Below are positions 42,581 through 51,965 of a stretch of DNA of 55,259 nucleotides, piece by piece; within the stretch, counting starts at the first letter, position 1, and the number at the start of each line of letters is the position of its first letter. The notes below the pieces were generated by a model. The model was not told the origin of the DNA and did not search any database. It saw nothing but the letters and a program-made list of their open reading frames with translations. Location: NCBI GenBank assembly GCA_031460505.1, contig JAVKTT010000009.1:1-55259 (forward strand), written 5' to 3'. Source of the stretch: JAAYTL01 sp031460505 (lineage in GTDB: Bacteria; Bacillota; Clostridia; Tissierellales; Tissierellaceae). A program made the position numbers and the translations under genes.

Positions 42581-43090
42581 TTATAAATTCATATAACTTA
42601 AAATAACATTCATATCATAATGTTTGTCAGAGGTGGTATTAATTTCCAAACTATGAATATCTATCGGTTTTACTGATTTATTAAGAGAATTATTGTATAT
42701 ATCCCTTGTTGTTTCACTAATTTGAGTTGCTAAGTGTTTGCGATATTTTATCCTTCTTTCTATCTCTTCATAGCTATCTACCTTACACTCTATATATTTG
42801 TAAACTGATTTATACTCCTTACATAGTTCTAATCCTTTATCAACAGTCTCTTTATAGTAACAAGGAGTATCAATAATTACACTAATTCCCTGTTCTAAAT
42901 AATATGCTGCTAGGTCAAACGTAACTATGTAAGAAGCATCAGCGAGTAATTGACCTTCTATTCCTGAACTTAGCATAGAATTTTTTATTATATCCCTATC
43001 AATTACTATAGAATTAGTATTTTTTGCTATCAACCTGGCTATTGTCGATTTACCACTACCAGGAAATCCTGCCATTTGCAATAAAAACAT
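42581..43090 (-). CDS. P-loop kinase-like ATPase (AAA_33/zeta-type)
   Basis: The 169-residue protein has an early Walker A GFPGSGKST, then IVIDRDIIKNSML as an acceptor-type acidic motif and VIIDTPCYYKET as a Walker B-like strand. That is the layout of AAA_33/zeta-type and chloramphenicol phosphotransferase-like kinases. ATG at 43090 follows GGAGGG; the open frame running to 43183 lacks a ribosome site. Phosphoryl acceptor unknown. It lies among decayed genes. Confidence 0.87.
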   Translation of the reverse strand: MFLLQMAGFPGSGKSTIARLIAKNTNSIVIDRDIIKNSMLSSGIEGQLLADASYIVTFDLAAYYLEQGISVIIDTPCYYKETVDKGLELCKEYKSVYKYIECKVDSYEEIERRIKYRKHLATQISETTRDIYNNSLNKSVKPIDIHSLEINTTSDKHYDMNVILSYMNL

Positions 43091-43241
43091 AATTATGCCC
43101 TCCAATAAATTGTATATCCCTCTTATAATTATCATATATATTTCGCTTTGATCATATTTACTTAATTCTACAACACTTCTCAAACTCCTTCTTTATTTTA
43201 TATTATTTAATAATATTAGAAATAAATGCGATATAATACTA

Positions 43242-43263
43242 AAGCTGCCATAATTGGCAGCTT
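43242..43263 (-). terminator. Terminator after the broken phosphatase gene
   Basis: AAGCTGCCA-ATTA-TGGCAGCTT, a 9-bp perfect stem, with TAGTATT after it. T-run is short. Confidence 0.65.
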
Positions 43264-43280
43264 GTTTTATTTTCTTTCCT

Positions 43281-43866
43281 TTATTCAATATAATATGTTT
43301 TCAAATCATCCAATCTAAGACAAGCCATTCTGCCACCTTCATAACAATTGCCTGTATCAATGCCTATCTTATCCTTATATTTCTCATCAAACCAAATTTC
43401 ATATGGAAGTTTTGATTCCATTTCGAATAATTTATCAATATATCTTCTAGGTGAATGTCCGAATATAGTTATCAAATTGTCTAAAGCTTTATTTTTTATG
43501 AAATCATCCCTTACCCAAACCAACCGATCCTTCTGCTCTTCCAAAGCTTCTTCTAAAGACTGATTTTTCATATGATCAAAGAGCCTTGACGTCTCAAATC
43601 CAGCATGGACTAGCAAATACTTATTATCTATTAGTTTAAAATAAGGTAGCCCTTCTATAAAAGACAATATTTTTTCCTGCTCTTCTAGGCTTCGTTCTAG
43701 AAAGCCCTTAACAGTGGGCTCATTTCCATTTCGTCCCCATCTTTCTATCTGCTTTTCATCTTTGTTTTTTAGTGAATAAAGCATCATCCTTAGAAAGATC
43801 TATACCATCAATCAGTCTTTTTAATCTGTCCAATCTTCCATGAATATCACTTGTTACATACTTCAA
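43281..43866 (-). pseudogene. PrpE/ApaH-like Ser/Thr phosphatase broken by an internal frameshifting deletion
   Basis: A TTG at 43866 after GGAGAGG starts MKYVTSDIHGRLDRLKRLID, a textbook start of PrpE-type metallophosphatases (Asp-x-His metal motif). The frame stops at 43758-43756 after 36 codons. In the overlapping frame, MMLYSLKNKDEKQIERWGRN and the rest of the phosphatase (VHAGF, FGHSPR, IGIDTGN) continue intact to 43281. The GDxxDRG and GNHE metal-binding motifs that should lie between are missing. So about 30-40 codons are deleted out of frame. A 168-residue second ORF (43787-43281) would lack the active site. Confidence 0.85.
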
Positions 43867-44115
43867 AAAAATAACCTCTCCTTTCTGGACTTTTAATTTG
43901 ATCCTGCTTCATCAGGTTCCTTATAATTATCTTTTTCATATTTCTTCCTTAATAGCTAGTATATTATATAATACTTACATCTCCATACTTTTGCAATTAT
44001 TTATACCAAAAATAATTCTATACAAACAAATCTAGACTCTTGCTATTTTCCAATAAGATAAATTAAGAAATTATATTGTAAAATTAAACATTAATATAAT
44101 CAACACAAATACACT

Positions 44116-44209
44116 ATTCTACTAATCCTTACAAACTCCTTCTTTTTTTCCTCATAAATTATTTCTCCGCAACATTAAAACAAGGTAGACAGCCTAAGCC
44201 ATCTACCTT
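44116..44209. repeat. Flotillin-flanking direct repeat, copy A
   Basis: About 94 bp closely similar to 45745-45834 and in the same orientation. It shares CTCATAAATTATTT, AACATTAAAACAAGGTAGAC and the palindromic end, with scattered differences. Confidence 0.85.
44182..44209 (-). terminator. Terminator after the flotillin gene
   Basis: AAGGTAGA...TCTACCTT stem with partly paired inner bases, followed on the minus strand by GTTTTAATG. It is the 3' part of repeat copy A. Confidence 0.75.
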
Positions 44210-44223
44210 TTCATCACTTTTAT

Positions 44224-45648
44224 CTACGCATCTGCTAGTGCTTCCTCTTGTTCTTCCTCAATAATGTCCTTATTGTCTGTTTCCTTTGTAAATCTATTTA
44301 TAACATCAATTAAATCTATTCCTGTCATATCTTTCATTGATTGGAAACCAGTACCTGCAATATCTGTAACTACCTTTGCTAGCTTTGATGCCCCTTGATT
44401 CCCACCATTATCTATGATAGTTATCTTATCTACCTGTTGCATTGGCTTGGAAACCTCCGCCATTATTTCAGGCATTCTTGCTACAATTAATTCAACTATT
44501 GCTGCCTCACCATATTTAGCCATTGCTTCAGCTAGCTTATCCTTAGCCATAGCCTCTGCAAGACCTTTAGCTTTTATTGATTCAGCCTCAGCTAGACCCT
44601 TTACTTTTATTGCTTCAGCTTCGGCTTGAGCTTCAATCTTCTTAGCATCTGCTATAGCTATTGCCTTAATTCTAATTGCTTCAGCCTCTGACTCTGCCAG
44701 CTTTATTGCAGCAATCTTATCAGCCTCAGCCTTTACTTCTGCCTCATACTTTTTAGCATCTGCAGGTTTTTTTACCTTTGCTACCAGTTCCTCTTCTACA
44801 ACTATGGCATTCTTTTTAGCAAGTGCGGCCTGTTGCTCTGCAACCAAGGATTCATTTTCTATTTCCTTCAATCTATAAGCCACGTCTGCATCGGCCTTTG
44901 CTTTGTCCTGTTGTGCCCTAAAGCTTTCAACCTTTATGGATTTATCTCTTTGAGCCTCAGCTATGGCAGTATCAGCTTCAAGCTTAGCCTTTTCACCAAT
45001 TCGTACAGCATCTGCAGTTTTTATTTCAGTATCTCTTTTTCTCTCAGCAGTTGCTATGTCTGCATCTGCTTTTGCCGATGCAATTTGTGGTATAGCTCTA
45101 TTTTCAAGATATCCACCCTGTGTTGCTATTTTAAGTATAGTGTATGATACCAGCTGAAGTCCCATAGTTTCAAGCTCTGCTCTAATATCCTGTTCAATTT
45201 GGTGTTCAAATGATGCCCTATCCTCATTGATTTGCTCCACAGTAAGGGTGGATACTATTCCTCTTAACTTACCTTCCAGAATTTGCTCTACCATTTTGCT
45301 AATTACACTTACTGTTGAATCTACTTTCCCACCTACACAAAATTGCTCAACTGCTTTCATAATTGCATCTTCTTCATTCTTTACCTTTACGATTGCTGTA
45401 CCTATAACATCAACAAATATTCCTTGTTTTGATGGTGCCTCGCTTACATCAGTAGTCATTGAAATATTCTCCAATGAGATTGTGCAAGAGGTTTCAAGAA
45501 TTGGGATTAAGATACCACCCTTACCTGTAAGTACTCTTTTCTTCAGTCCTGTAATTACCATTGCTTTATCAGCAGGTACTCTTCTCCACATAATTAGGAT
45601 TAGTACAATTATAAGTAACAAAATGCCACCAGCTAGAATTAATTCCAA
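44224..45648 (-). CDS. Flotillin-like SPFH-domain membrane protein
   Basis: The protein of about 474 residues has an N-terminal membrane segment (residues 5-25) and an SPFH/band-7 domain (about 30-190, with FVDVIGTAIVKVKNEEDA). A long alanine/glutamate-rich coiled coil follows (about 195-395, with repeated EA and KAxAxA patterns), then a C-terminal tail (MTGIDLIDVINRF). This is the YuaG/FloT layout, which organises membrane domains. TTG at 45648 lies about 9 bases after GGAG; the ATG at 45657 abuts the site. No NfeD partner lies beside it, which is unusual. Confidence 0.92.
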   Translation of the reverse strand: MELILAGGILLLIIVLILIMWRRVPADKAMVITGLKKRVLTGKGGILIPILETSCTISLENISMTTDVSEAPSKQGIFVDVIGTAIVKVKNEEDAIMKAVEQFCVGGKVDSTVSVISKMVEQILEGKLRGIVSTLTVEQINEDRASFEHQIEQDIRAELETMGLQLVSYTILKIATQGGYLENRAIPQIASAKADADIATAERKRDTEIKTADAVRIGEKAKLEADTAIAEAQRDKSIKVESFRAQQDKAKADADVAYRLKEIENESLVAEQQAALAKKNAIVVEEELVAKVKKPADAKKYEAEVKAEADKIAAIKLAESEAEAIRIKAIAIADAKKIEAQAEAEAIKVKGLAEAESIKAKGLAEAMAKDKLAEAMAKYGEAAIVELIVARMPEIMAEVSKPMQQVDKITIIDNGGNQGASKLAKVVTDIAGTGFQSMKDMTGIDLIDVINRFTKETDNKDIIEEEQEEALADA

Positions 45649-45744
45649 AAAAATCATCTCCTTTAAATTTGATTTCTATTAAGTTATTAATCCAAAGATA
45701 CATCTGTCTTTTTAGGGTTATATAAAACAATCACTAATATGCTT

Positions 45745-45834
45745 ATTCTACTATTCGTTATAAATTCCTTCTTTTCTCATAAATTATTTATCCTTAACAT
45801 TAAAACAAGGTAGACAGCCTACGCTATCTACCTT
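45745..45834. repeat. Flotillin-flanking direct repeat, copy B
   Basis: About 90 bp similar to 44116-44209, same orientation, ending with the ileS terminator stem. Confidence 0.85.
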
Positions 45835-45838
45835 GTTT
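45803..45838 (-). terminator. Terminator after ileS
   Basis: AAACAAGGTAGA ... TCTACCTTGTTT, a 12-bp stem with T-rich sequence after it on the minus strand. It lies in repeat copy B. Confidence 0.88.
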
Positions 45839-45845
45839 GTCTTTA

Positions 45846-48800
45846 CTATATTCTTTCTAATCTTATACCTGTCATTTGACCGTTTAGATCTTGTTGCTCC
45901 AAATCTTCTTCTGATACTCTTTCTATTGATAAAGCTAGAGTTTCTGACTTGATGAAGTCTTCATATTCATCTATAGCTGCTTTTATTTCATCGCTACCAT
46001 CATAGAATATGTTGATATTGTCTAGAACTTCATATCCATTGTTCTTTCTCATTTGTTGAATCTTTGATACAAATTCTCTAGCATATCCTTCATTTATCAA
46101 TTCAGGTGTTAATGTAGTGTCTAGGATCACAAATAGATTGTTTTCCATAATTACATTAAAACCTTCTTTTGAAGAAATAGTTACTAATACATAATCTTTT
46201 AGGATTTCTGTATCTTCTCCATTTAAATTCAGTACAATTTTGCCTTCAGTTTCTAATTTTTCAACTGTTTCTTTAGCATCAAGTTGACTTAGTTCTTTTC
46301 CAAAAGACTTAATCTTTGCACCAAGTATTGAACCTGCTACTTTGAAGTTTGGTTTTAAGGAGTAGTTCATGAATTGAGATAAATCTTTCTCAAATATTAC
46401 TTCCTTAACATTTAACTCTTCTAAAATCAATGGAACTAAATCACTTATCTTTTCTTCATATTTACCATCAATAACTACTTCATTTAATGGTTGACGAACC
46501 TTTATCTTAACATTTTCTCTAGATGCTCTACCTAGTCCAACTAAGTCTCTAACTAAGTCCATTTTCTCTTCAATTTCTTTATTAATTAGTGTTTCATTGA
46601 CTTCTGGATATAGTGCTAAGTGAACTGATTCTTCACCTGTCAAGTTTTGATATAATTCTTCAGATGTAAATGGTACAAAAGGTGCTATCATTTTACATAT
46701 TCCTACTAATATTTCATATGTTGTATTATAGACAGCTTTTTTGTCGTCATCTAATTCTGTTGACCAGAATCTTCTTCTACATCTTCTTATATACCAATTT
46801 GATAAATCCTCTATTACAAAGTCCTGAATATTTCTTACTACTTTAGTTAACTCGAATATATCCATATCAGCTGTACAGTTTTTAACTAATGAATTATATT
46901 TTGATAAAATCCATTTGTCTATTTCTGGTCTGTCTTCGTAATCTATATTGAACTCTCTAGGATCAACTTCATCTGTATTTGCATATAAGGAGAAGAAGTT
47001 ATATACATTCCTTATACTTCTAAAGAATTTGGATTCAACTTCTCTTAATCCATCTTCATCAAACTTAGTAGGTGTCCATGGTGGTGATACATAGATTAGA
47101 TACCATCTTAATACATCTGCACCATATTTATCGAATAGTTCAAATGGATCAACTGTATTTCCCCTTGATTTGGACATTTTCTTGCCATCTTTATCTAATA
47201 TCAAGTCATTGACTAGTACATTTTTATAAGGTGATTTTCCAGTAACAAATGTTGAGATAGCAATTAATGAATAGAACCAGCCTCTAGTTTGGTCAATTCC
47301 TTCATTTATGAAATCTGCAGGGAATAGTGAATCAAAATTGTCTTTATTCTCGAATGGATAATGATGTTGTGCAAATGGCATAGCACCACTATCAAACCAA
47401 ACATCAATTACATCACTTTCTCTTGTCATTGTAGAACCGCATTTATCACATTTTAGATGTATATCATCTACATATGGTCTGTGAAGTTCTATACTTTCAT
47501 CTATATCTTCAATTGCTCTTTCAACTAATTCAGCTCTAGAACCTACACTGTCAGTATGACCACAATCATTACACTTCCAAATTGGTAGAGGTGTTCCCCA
47601 ATATCTACTTCTTGATATAGCCCAGTCATTTAGATTTTCTAACCAGTTACCAAATCTCTTTTCTCCAACAAAATTAGGATACCAGTTAACTCCATTATTG
47701 TTTTCTACAAGCTTATCCTTTAATTTAGTCATCTCTATATACCAGGAAGGTTTTGCATAATATAAAAGTGGAGTATGGCATCTCCAGCAGTGCGGATAAT
47801 TGTGAGCCATTCTTTCTTTTTTATACAGCTTTCCATTTTCTCTTAGCCAAGCTATAATATCTGGATCAGCATCCATTACAAATTTCCCTTCCCAAGGAGT
47901 TTCAGTGAATTTACCTTCATCAGAAACTGGCTGTACTACAGGCAATCCATATCTTCTACCTGTATTATAGTCATCTTCACCAAATGCAGGTGCAGTATGA
48001 ACTATACCAGTACCATCTTCAGTTGTTACATAGTCTGCAGTTGTAACGAAGAATGCTTTATCTGAAACACTTATAAATGGAATTAATTGTTCGTATTCAA
48101 CGTATTCTAAGTCTTTTCCTGTTAATTCTTCTAATACTTCATAATCTTCCCCTAATACTTTAGGAGCTAGAACTTTTGATAAATAGTATATTTCATCATT
48201 TTCTTTTACTTTTACATATATTTCATTAGGATTTACAGTTAAACTTACATTTGATGGTAAAGTCCAAGGTGTAGTAGTCCACGCTAAGAAGTATTCATCT
48301 TTATCCTTTAGCTTAAACTTTGCTACTGCTGTTTCTGATTTTATTTCTTCATATCCTAATGCTACCTCATGGGATGCTAAACCTGTACCACAACGTGAGC
48401 AATATGGTAAAATCTTATGTCCTTCGTAGATATATCCTTCTTTGTAGAATTTGTTTAATATCCACCAAACTGACTCAATATAGTCATTATCTAGAGTTAT
48501 ATATGGATTATCTAAATCTATTAGATAGGCCATTCTTTCTGTCATGTCTCTCCAAAGTCTTTCATATCTAAAAACTGATTCTCTACATTGTTTGTTGAAT
48601 TCTTCTACACCATAAGCTTCAATGTCCTTTTTATCCTTCAAATTAAGCTGTTTCTCTACTTCAATCTCTACTGGAAGACCATGAGTATCCCATCCAGCTT
48701 TTCTTTTAACTTGGTAACCCTTCATAGTTTTATATCTACATGTTAAATCCTTTAATGTTCTAGCCATAACATGATGTATACCTGGTTTACCATTTGCTGT

Positions 48801-48947
48801 AGGAGGTCCTTCATAAAATATATATGGATTATTAGGATCTCTAGTTTCTACAGATCTGTGAAGTAAATCAATTTCCTTCCAATACTCAGAAATCTTACTT
48901 TCACGATTTTTTACAGGCTCATTAGATAATTCATTAAACCTTTTCAA
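45846..48947 (-). CDS. ileS: Isoleucine--tRNA ligase, type 2 (IleRS2) with GxHH signature
   Basis: The 1,033-residue enzyme charges tRNA-Ile. It has the class I catalytic core, CP1 editing domain (TTTPWTLPSNV and HTAPAFGEDDY), KKMSKSRGN and a long C-terminal region. Length and editing-domain sequence (WDTHGLPVEIEVEK) fit the eukaryote-like IleRS2 type, not the zinc-tailed IleRS1. The HIGH signature, normally H-x-G-H, reads G-I-H-H at residues 56-59 (PTANGKPGIHHVM). Hyper-mupirocin-resistant IleRS2 enzymes are known to carry this GxHH swap. TTG start at 48947 follows AAGGAGAG. The gene has its own T-box. Confidence 0.96.
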   Translation of the reverse strand: MKRFNELSNEPVKNRESKISEYWKEIDLLHRSVETRDPNNPYIFYEGPPTANGKPGIHHVMARTLKDLTCRYKTMKGYQVKRKAGWDTHGLPVEIEVEKQLNLKDKKDIEAYGVEEFNKQCRESVFRYERLWRDMTERMAYLIDLDNPYITLDNDYIESVWWILNKFYKEGYIYEGHKILPYCSRCGTGLASHEVALGYEEIKSETAVAKFKLKDKDEYFLAWTTTPWTLPSNVSLTVNPNEIYVKVKENDEIYYLSKVLAPKVLGEDYEVLEELTGKDLEYVEYEQLIPFISVSDKAFFVTTADYVTTEDGTGIVHTAPAFGEDDYNTGRRYGLPVVQPVSDEGKFTETPWEGKFVMDADPDIIAWLRENGKLYKKERMAHNYPHCWRCHTPLLYYAKPSWYIEMTKLKDKLVENNNGVNWYPNFVGEKRFGNWLENLNDWAISRSRYWGTPLPIWKCNDCGHTDSVGSRAELVERAIEDIDESIELHRPYVDDIHLKCDKCGSTMTRESDVIDVWFDSGAMPFAQHHYPFENKDNFDSLFPADFINEGIDQTRGWFYSLIAISTFVTGKSPYKNVLVNDLILDKDGKKMSKSRGNTVDPFELFDKYGADVLRWYLIYVSPPWTPTKFDEDGLREVESKFFRSIRNVYNFFSLYANTDEVDPREFNIDYEDRPEIDKWILSKYNSLVKNCTADMDIFELTKVVRNIQDFVIEDLSNWYIRRCRRRFWSTELDDDKKAVYNTTYEILVGICKMIAPFVPFTSEELYQNLTGEESVHLALYPEVNETLINKEIEEKMDLVRDLVGLGRASRENVKIKVRQPLNEVVIDGKYEEKISDLVPLILEELNVKEVIFEKDLSQFMNYSLKPNFKVAGSILGAKIKSFGKELSQLDAKETVEKLETEGKIVLNLNGEDTEILKDYVLVTISSKEGFNVIMENNLFVILDTTLTPELINEGYAREFVSKIQQMRKNNGYEVLDNINIFYDGSDEIKAAIDEYEDFIKSETLALSIERVSEEDLEQQDLNGQMTGIRLERI

Positions 48948-48984
48948 ATTTATCTCTCCTTGCTGTATAATACTAAAATTTTTA

Positions 48985-49240
48985 CATTATAATAATAAAT
49001 CCCTAAGTCAATGACTTAGGGACGAAATTTCCGCGGTACCACCCAAATTACAAGATTAGATCTTGTCACTTAAAAGGATAACGGCCTTACCGTAATACCT
49101 TACTAAATATGTTTCAGGTATTATGCTCTAAGGTGATTTTCACAAATTTATTTATAATAATCTTTCACCAAGTGATTATCTCTCTTTAATAAATTCATTT
49201 TGCTACTATCCTTAGCTATGCACATATTCGCACTTACTAA
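48985..49240 (-). promoter_or_regulatory. T-box leader of ileS (specifier AUC, Ile)
   Basis: The minus strand shows Stem I with TGAAA-ATC-ACC (AUC isoleucine codon at 49137-49135 followed by A), T-box TGGTACCGCGG (49041-49031) and a terminator hairpin CCCTAAGTCA/TGACTTAGGG (49021-49001) followed by ATTTAT. The TGGT bulge suits a discriminator-A tRNA such as tRNA-Ile. Confidence 0.94.
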
Positions 49241-49278
49241 TAAATATACCTTAAATGTCAATACTTTGTCAAGATTTT

Positions 49279-50568
49279 TTACAATAATTCTTCCTGCATC
49301 TGTCGAAGTTTATATATCATTGTACTTTTGTCTAAATCTACCATATCATAGGTAATAAATTCACCCTTCTTAATATCTCTCGTTACAGTAGTATTTGAGT
49401 TAACTAGACCTATAGGTAATAGATTTTGTTCTTTTGCTATTTCGTAAGATTCAATACTTCCAAGAATAGTATATTCCCCTATTCCATCTAATCTTTCACC
49501 TTTTCTCAAATCTTTCTTCGCAATTGTAACTACCTCTGAGACATGCCCTTCTATAGGTGCTATGGTAGCTTCATTATATATCATTGCTCTAGCTACAGTA
49601 ATAGGTGTTTCAAGACTAGTTAGATGATATGGTCTATATAATACATAATTTGGACCATCACCCATACTTAAGTACTTCATTTCTTCATGTACTTGTGGCA
49701 ATTTAGTAGTTACTACTGCAAATACTCCTGGAGCAATTCCATTTACATAATCAACAACACCATAATTATTTAAGATTCCACCTTCTTCTTTCAGACTAAA
49801 TAATTTAGGTAGTTCTTTTACTGTGGCAGTTGGTCCGTGAGCGCCTCTTATATCTGGTAAAAATCCTGTTGCATTAGACATAGCTGCCATTTCTATCATA
49901 GTATTAGTACCATCTACAAAAGAAGCGAGTCTTAAAGGCTTTAGCTTCTTTTGAATAGCCTTTTCTCTTACAGTATCAGGTGTTGCATTAAAGTCTATTG
50001 GATTATTCTTGCCCTTTCCTGTGGCAATTATATCAAAACCTAATGCATCTGCAAAATCATAGATTTCTTTTACACTTCCAGGCTCATCACCTGCAGTACC
50101 CGTATACACTACTCCTGCACTTTTAGCAAGCTTATTAAGTATAGGCCCTACAGTTACATCTGCTTCCACATTTACCATTACAATATGTTTGTGATTAAAT
50201 ATTGCATCCATGGCTATTTTAGCTCCTGTATTTGGTACACCAGTAGCATCTACTACAACATCAACTAAATTAGCCTTGGTCGCATATTCAGTAATATCAG
50301 TAACTACATATTTATTTTTTTCCATTGCACAATTTATATCTTCAAGGGTCTTTCCAATAACAATATCATCTCTAGATATACCTGCTAATGTAAAAGATTC
50401 AATAGCATCTTCAATCTTCCTACTAGCTACTAAGGATGGTATCATGCCCTTCATAAGCATCATTTGGCTAACCATACCCTTACCCATTAGACCTGCTCCA
50501 ATCAATGATACTTTTATTGGTTTACCTTTTTCTTCTAATATTTTTAGTTGACGATTAATCCCTGACAT
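49279..50568 (-). CDS. SAF-domain Rossmann oxidoreductase (homoserine dehydrogenase-like, COG4091-type)
   Basis: The 429-residue protein has an N-terminal NAD(P)-binding Rossmann fold (VSLIGAGLMGKGMVSQM), then a homoserine-dehydrogenase-like catalytic section (VVVDATGVPNTGAKIA, VYTGTAGDEPGSVKEIYDFA). A C-terminal SAF domain follows from about residue 340 (KKDLRKGERLDGIGEY, VTRDIKKGEFITYDMVD). The family often joins sugar-acid or polyol catabolic loci but none is nearby, so substrate is unknown. Start at 50568 follows a GGGAGG-type site. Confidence 0.9.
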   Translation of the reverse strand: MSGINRQLKILEEKGKPIKVSLIGAGLMGKGMVSQMMLMKGMIPSLVASRKIEDAIESFTLAGISRDDIVIGKTLEDINCAMEKNKYVVTDITEYATKANLVDVVVDATGVPNTGAKIAMDAIFNHKHIVMVNVEADVTVGPILNKLAKSAGVVYTGTAGDEPGSVKEIYDFADALGFDIIATGKGKNNPIDFNATPDTVREKAIQKKLKPLRLASFVDGTNTMIEMAAMSNATGFLPDIRGAHGPTATVKELPKLFSLKEEGGILNNYGVVDYVNGIAPGVFAVVTTKLPQVHEEMKYLSMGDGPNYVLYRPYHLTSLETPITVARAMIYNEATIAPIEGHVSEVVTIAKKDLRKGERLDGIGEYTILGSIESYEIAKEQNLLPIGLVNSNTTVTRDIKKGEFITYDMVDLDKSTMIYKLRQMQEELL

Positions 50569-50585
50569 ATATTCCTCCCAATTTC

Positions 50586-51824
50586 CTATTCTACCCTAGC
50601 TGCATTATATCCAGCCATATAACCAGATGACCATGCCCACTGCAGATTGAATCCTCCACAGTTACCATCCACATCCAATAACTCACCTATAATATATAAT
50701 CCTTTTATTAACTTTGACTCCATAGTCTTATCATCTATATCCTTTGTATCTATTCCTCCTGCAGTAACTTGGGCTTGACCCCATCCTTGACTGCCTGTTA
50801 TTTTAAACTCCCAAGATGTAAGTATATTAGCAAGTTTTTCTAGTTCATCTGTTGATAATTTTAATATATTTTTATCTTTATCCACATTAATTTCCTTTAA
50901 TATTGGAATTATCAACCTCTTGTTGATTAATCCTATTAAGCCTTCTTGAATTGTTTTATTAGGCATAAATTCAAATCTCTTACTTAGATACTGAACCATT
51001 TCATCTTTATCCATATTAGTAATAATAGATACTTTTAATTTAATATCTTCATTTCTTCTAAGATAATCTAAAGCTGTTCTACTAATTTGCAGAATTGGTG
51101 GGCCTGATATTCCATAATCAGTAAATAAAATATCTCCACTGTCTTGCATAATTACCTTATTATTAGAAACAAGATAAGCTACACCTGGGAATTTGATTCC
51201 TTTGATCTGTTTGAATATATTACCCTCTAGTTTTAGTTGAACTAATCCTGGAAATATATCTATTAGCTCATGTCCAAATGATTTTGCGATTGTATATCCA
51301 TTACCATCGGATCCACTTACAGGCATTGCCATACCACCTGTAGCTAATATAACTTTGTCTGTTTCAAATGTTCTTCCGTCTTTTAATTTTAATTTAAAAT
51401 TTTTATTCTTTTTTATATCAACTACATAGGCATCTGTAATAAGATTAATACCTAAATTCTCTATTTCATATCTTAAAACATCTAATACACTAGAAGCTTG
51501 AAAAGAATTAGGGTATACCTTATTATCTTCAACTGCTGGTGTTATACCAAGCATTTCAAAGAAGTCAATAGTTTGGTATAAATCAAATCCATATAAAGCG
51601 CTATATATGAATTTCGGATTATTGCCATGATAGTTTTCTAGAAAATTACTATAACTTATAGTAGTATTTGTATAGTTACATCTACCATTACCAGTTGCCA
51701 ATAGTTTCTTGCCTACTCTATCATTTCTTTCTAATATTGTAATATCAGCACCATTTCTTCTGGCTACAATTGCAGCCATCATACCTGATGCCCCTCCACC
51801 AACTACAGTAACTATATTTGACAT
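50586..51824 (-). CDS. HI0933-family flavoprotein (NAD(P)/FAD-dependent oxidoreductase)
   Basis: Two-dinucleotide-binding-domain flavoprotein of the HI0933/YtfP/BaiN class. FAD-binding motif VVGGGASGMMAAIVARR, ERNDRVGKKLLATGNGRCNYTN (family hallmark), VILATGGMAMPVSG, and the C-terminal AQVTAGGI and GELLDVDGNCGGFNLQWAW complete the pattern. 412 residues is normal. Physiological role is uncertain. It starts immediately upstream of the SAF-domain oxidoreductase gene. Confidence 0.94.
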   Translation of the reverse strand: MSNIVTVVGGGASGMMAAIVARRNGADITILERNDRVGKKLLATGNGRCNYTNTTISYSNFLENYHGNNPKFIYSALYGFDLYQTIDFFEMLGITPAVEDNKVYPNSFQASSVLDVLRYEIENLGINLITDAYVVDIKKNKNFKLKLKDGRTFETDKVILATGGMAMPVSGSDGNGYTIAKSFGHELIDIFPGLVQLKLEGNIFKQIKGIKFPGVAYLVSNNKVIMQDSGDILFTDYGISGPPILQISRTALDYLRRNEDIKLKVSIITNMDKDEMVQYLSKRFEFMPNKTIQEGLIGLINKRLIIPILKEINVDKDKNILKLSTDELEKLANILTSWEFKITGSQGWGQAQVTAGGIDTKDIDDKTMESKLIKGLYIIGELLDVDGNCGGFNLQWAWSSGYMAGYNAARVE

Positions 51825-51908
51825 ATTTATAACTCCTTCTACAAATTTCCCATTCTTATATTTTATACCTTATTGATATTATTGTCTAGTTTAGCATATT
51901 ATAACAAA

Positions 51909-51956
51909 ATAAAAGGCAATCCATCTTGATTTCTAATCTTTATGGACTGCCTTTTT
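51909..51956 (-). terminator. Terminator after the deoxyribosyltransferase gene
   Basis: Stem AAAAGGCAGTCCAT/ATGGATTGCCTTTT on the minus strand (one G-T pair) with a 20-base loop and TATTTT after it. Confidence 0.85.
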
Positions 51957-51965
51957 AATCGCTAT

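Larger units (their letters stand above)
43867..44223. other. 357-bp gene-free region
   Basis: Very AT-rich spacer between the broken phosphatase and the flotillin gene. The minus strand has a remnant-like reading (codons for EKDNYKEPDEAGSN then stop, at about 43895-43938) and a 30-codon ORF at 43939-43847 that overlaps the phosphatase start; neither is convincing. Positions 44116-44209 are one copy of the flotillin-flanking repeat with a terminator. Nothing else is recognised. Confidence 0.6.

Noticed and set aside
40205..43090. A mobile defence island (nucleotidyltransferase, HD, kinase, methyltransferase)
   Set aside because: The genes lack shared orientation logic beyond the strand, have no toxin-antitoxin spacing, and several are decayed; no known system layout fits.
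43847..43939. 30-codon ORF with an AAGGA site upstream of the broken phosphatase
   Set aside because: It overlaps the phosphatase start in another frame and its product has no recognisable features.
44833..45682. Plus-strand ORFs opposite the flotillin gene
   Set aside because: They mirror the alanine-rich coiled coil and have no independent start signals.
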